Shown here piece after piece: positions 4,666 to 5,248 of a stretch of DNA of 5,248 nucleotides; the first letter of the stretch is position 1, and each line of letters starts with the position of its first letter. The notes beneath the pieces were generated by a model. That model searched no databases, was not told the origin of the DNA, and was given only the letters and a program-made list of their open reading frames with translations. The stretch comes from an uncultured Campylobacter sp. GTDB lineage: Bacteria; Campylobacterota; Campylobacteria; Campylobacterales; Campylobacteraceae. The stretch lies in NCBI RefSeq assembly GCF_937949835.1, contig NZ_CALEDC010000372.1, positions 1 to 5,248 of the forward strand, written 5' to 3'. Both the position numbers and the translations under genes were made by a program.

Positions 4666-5248
4666 ATGAGGGTATCAGAGATCGACACGCCGGCGCTGCT
4701 GATTGATCGCGAGATCGTGCTTCGCAACCTGCAAAAGATGCAAAACTACGCAGACGCCGCGGGCGTGAGCCTGCACCCGCACACTAAAACGCACAAAATG
4801 CCCTATTTCGCGAAGCTGCAAGAAAGTCTCGGCGCTGCGGGCATCACGGTCGCCAAAACGGGCGAGGCCGAGATCATGGCGGCAAACGGGCTGAAAGATA
4901 TATTTATCGCAAACGAGATCGTTGGCGAGCTAAAATTTCAGCGCATCATCGCGCTTTTGCGCGCAGGGATAAACTTAAGCTTCGGCATCGATAGCATAGA
5001 GCAGGCGAGCCTGATAGAGCGCGCCTTTGAGCGCAGCGGCGCAAAGGCCTGCGTGCTTGCCGAGATCGAAGTGGGCGAAAACCGCTCGGGTTTCGTGGAA
5101 AAGCAGGATTTCGCGGCGTTTATAAATTTTATAAAAGGCTGCAAAAATATCGAATTCCGCGGCGTGTTCTCCCACGACGGACACTCCTACAAAGCCGCCG
5201 ATAAAAGCGAATGCGAGCGCATCCACCTAGCCGCGCAGCACCGCACGC
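4666..5248 (+). CDS. D-threonine aldolase / D-serine dehydratase-like PLP enzyme, N-terminal part
   Basis: The first 194 residues are present and the gene runs off the right edge. The N-terminus IDTPALLIDREIVLRNL is the usual opening of the alanine-racemase-type (fold III) barrel in this family. HPHTKTHK (37-44) is the PLP-lysine motif, with K41 expected to form the Schiff base. TVAKTGEAEIMAANGLKDIF (61-80) and IANEIVG (81-87) are also hallmark segments, as are EIEVGENRSG (133-142) and GVFSHDGHSY (166-175). Relatives are cytoplasmic and act on D-threonine, D-serine or 3-hydroxy-D-aspartate using PLP plus a divalent metal. The C-terminal metal-binding His/Cys residues fall outside the window, so the substrate cannot be decided. 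The gene is preceded by a long spacer and is probably transcribed independently of the vWA gene. Confidence 0.88.
   Translation, partial: MRVSEIDTPALLIDREIVLRNLQKMQNYADAAGVSLHPHTKTHKMPYFAKLQESLGAAGITVAKTGEAEIMAANGLKDIFIANEIVGELKFQRIIALLRAGINLSFGIDSIEQASLIERAFERSGAKACVLAEIEVGENRSGFVEKQDFAAFINFIKGCKNIEFRGVFSHDGHSYKAADKSECERIHLAAQHRT

Overview
The window looks like chromosomal DNA from a Campylobacterota species, most likely one of the higher-GC oral Campylobacter species (gracilis/rectus/showae-like). This is inferred from three things: the very frequent word TAAAATTT in gaps and around gene starts, the style of the coding genes (KF/KI-rich proteins, AAGGA-type ribosome sites), and the mixture of GC-rich codons with AT-rich spacers. 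No rRNA, tRNA, CRISPR array, transposase or phage gene was seen.

Layout. (1) The left edge holds the first 114 residues of a PepSY-associated membrane protein on the minus strand. Behind it lie a clear TATAAT box and a Fur-box-like palindrome, so it is probably iron-regulated. (2) Next to the Fur-like site, on the plus strand, is a short fragment resembling the C-terminal helix-turn-helix of a Crp/Fnr regulator; it appears to be a gene remnant. (3) Positions 693-2076 hold two tandem genes that are paralogues of each other and that I cannot assign to a named family. Both encode three-helix membrane proteins with a conserved CFx3DPxCVxGYxQ loop and a C-terminal soluble domain. The second is broken by a one-base frameshift inside its second membrane helix. 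(4) After a 321-bp gap comes a complete ten-helix EamA/DMT-family permease containing a G7 tract. (5) A 294-bp gap then holds a long imperfect inverted repeat and a cluster of AAATTCC-like words. (6) A complete secreted von Willebrand A-domain protein with an intact MIDAS follows. (7) After a 366-bp gap, the right edge holds the first 194 residues of a PLP enzyme of the D-threonine aldolase / D-serine dehydratase-like family.

How the genes relate. Apart from the tandem paralogue pair (44-bp spacing, probably one transcript), each gene has its own spacer and ribosome site and looks like a separate transcription unit. No shared pathway is evident. The most novel content is the uncharacterised paralogue pair. 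The decayed regulator, the frameshift and the long repeat-rich spacers suggest an accessory region undergoing decay. The paralogue pair is visibly more AT-rich in codon use than the flanking permease and PLP-enzyme genes.
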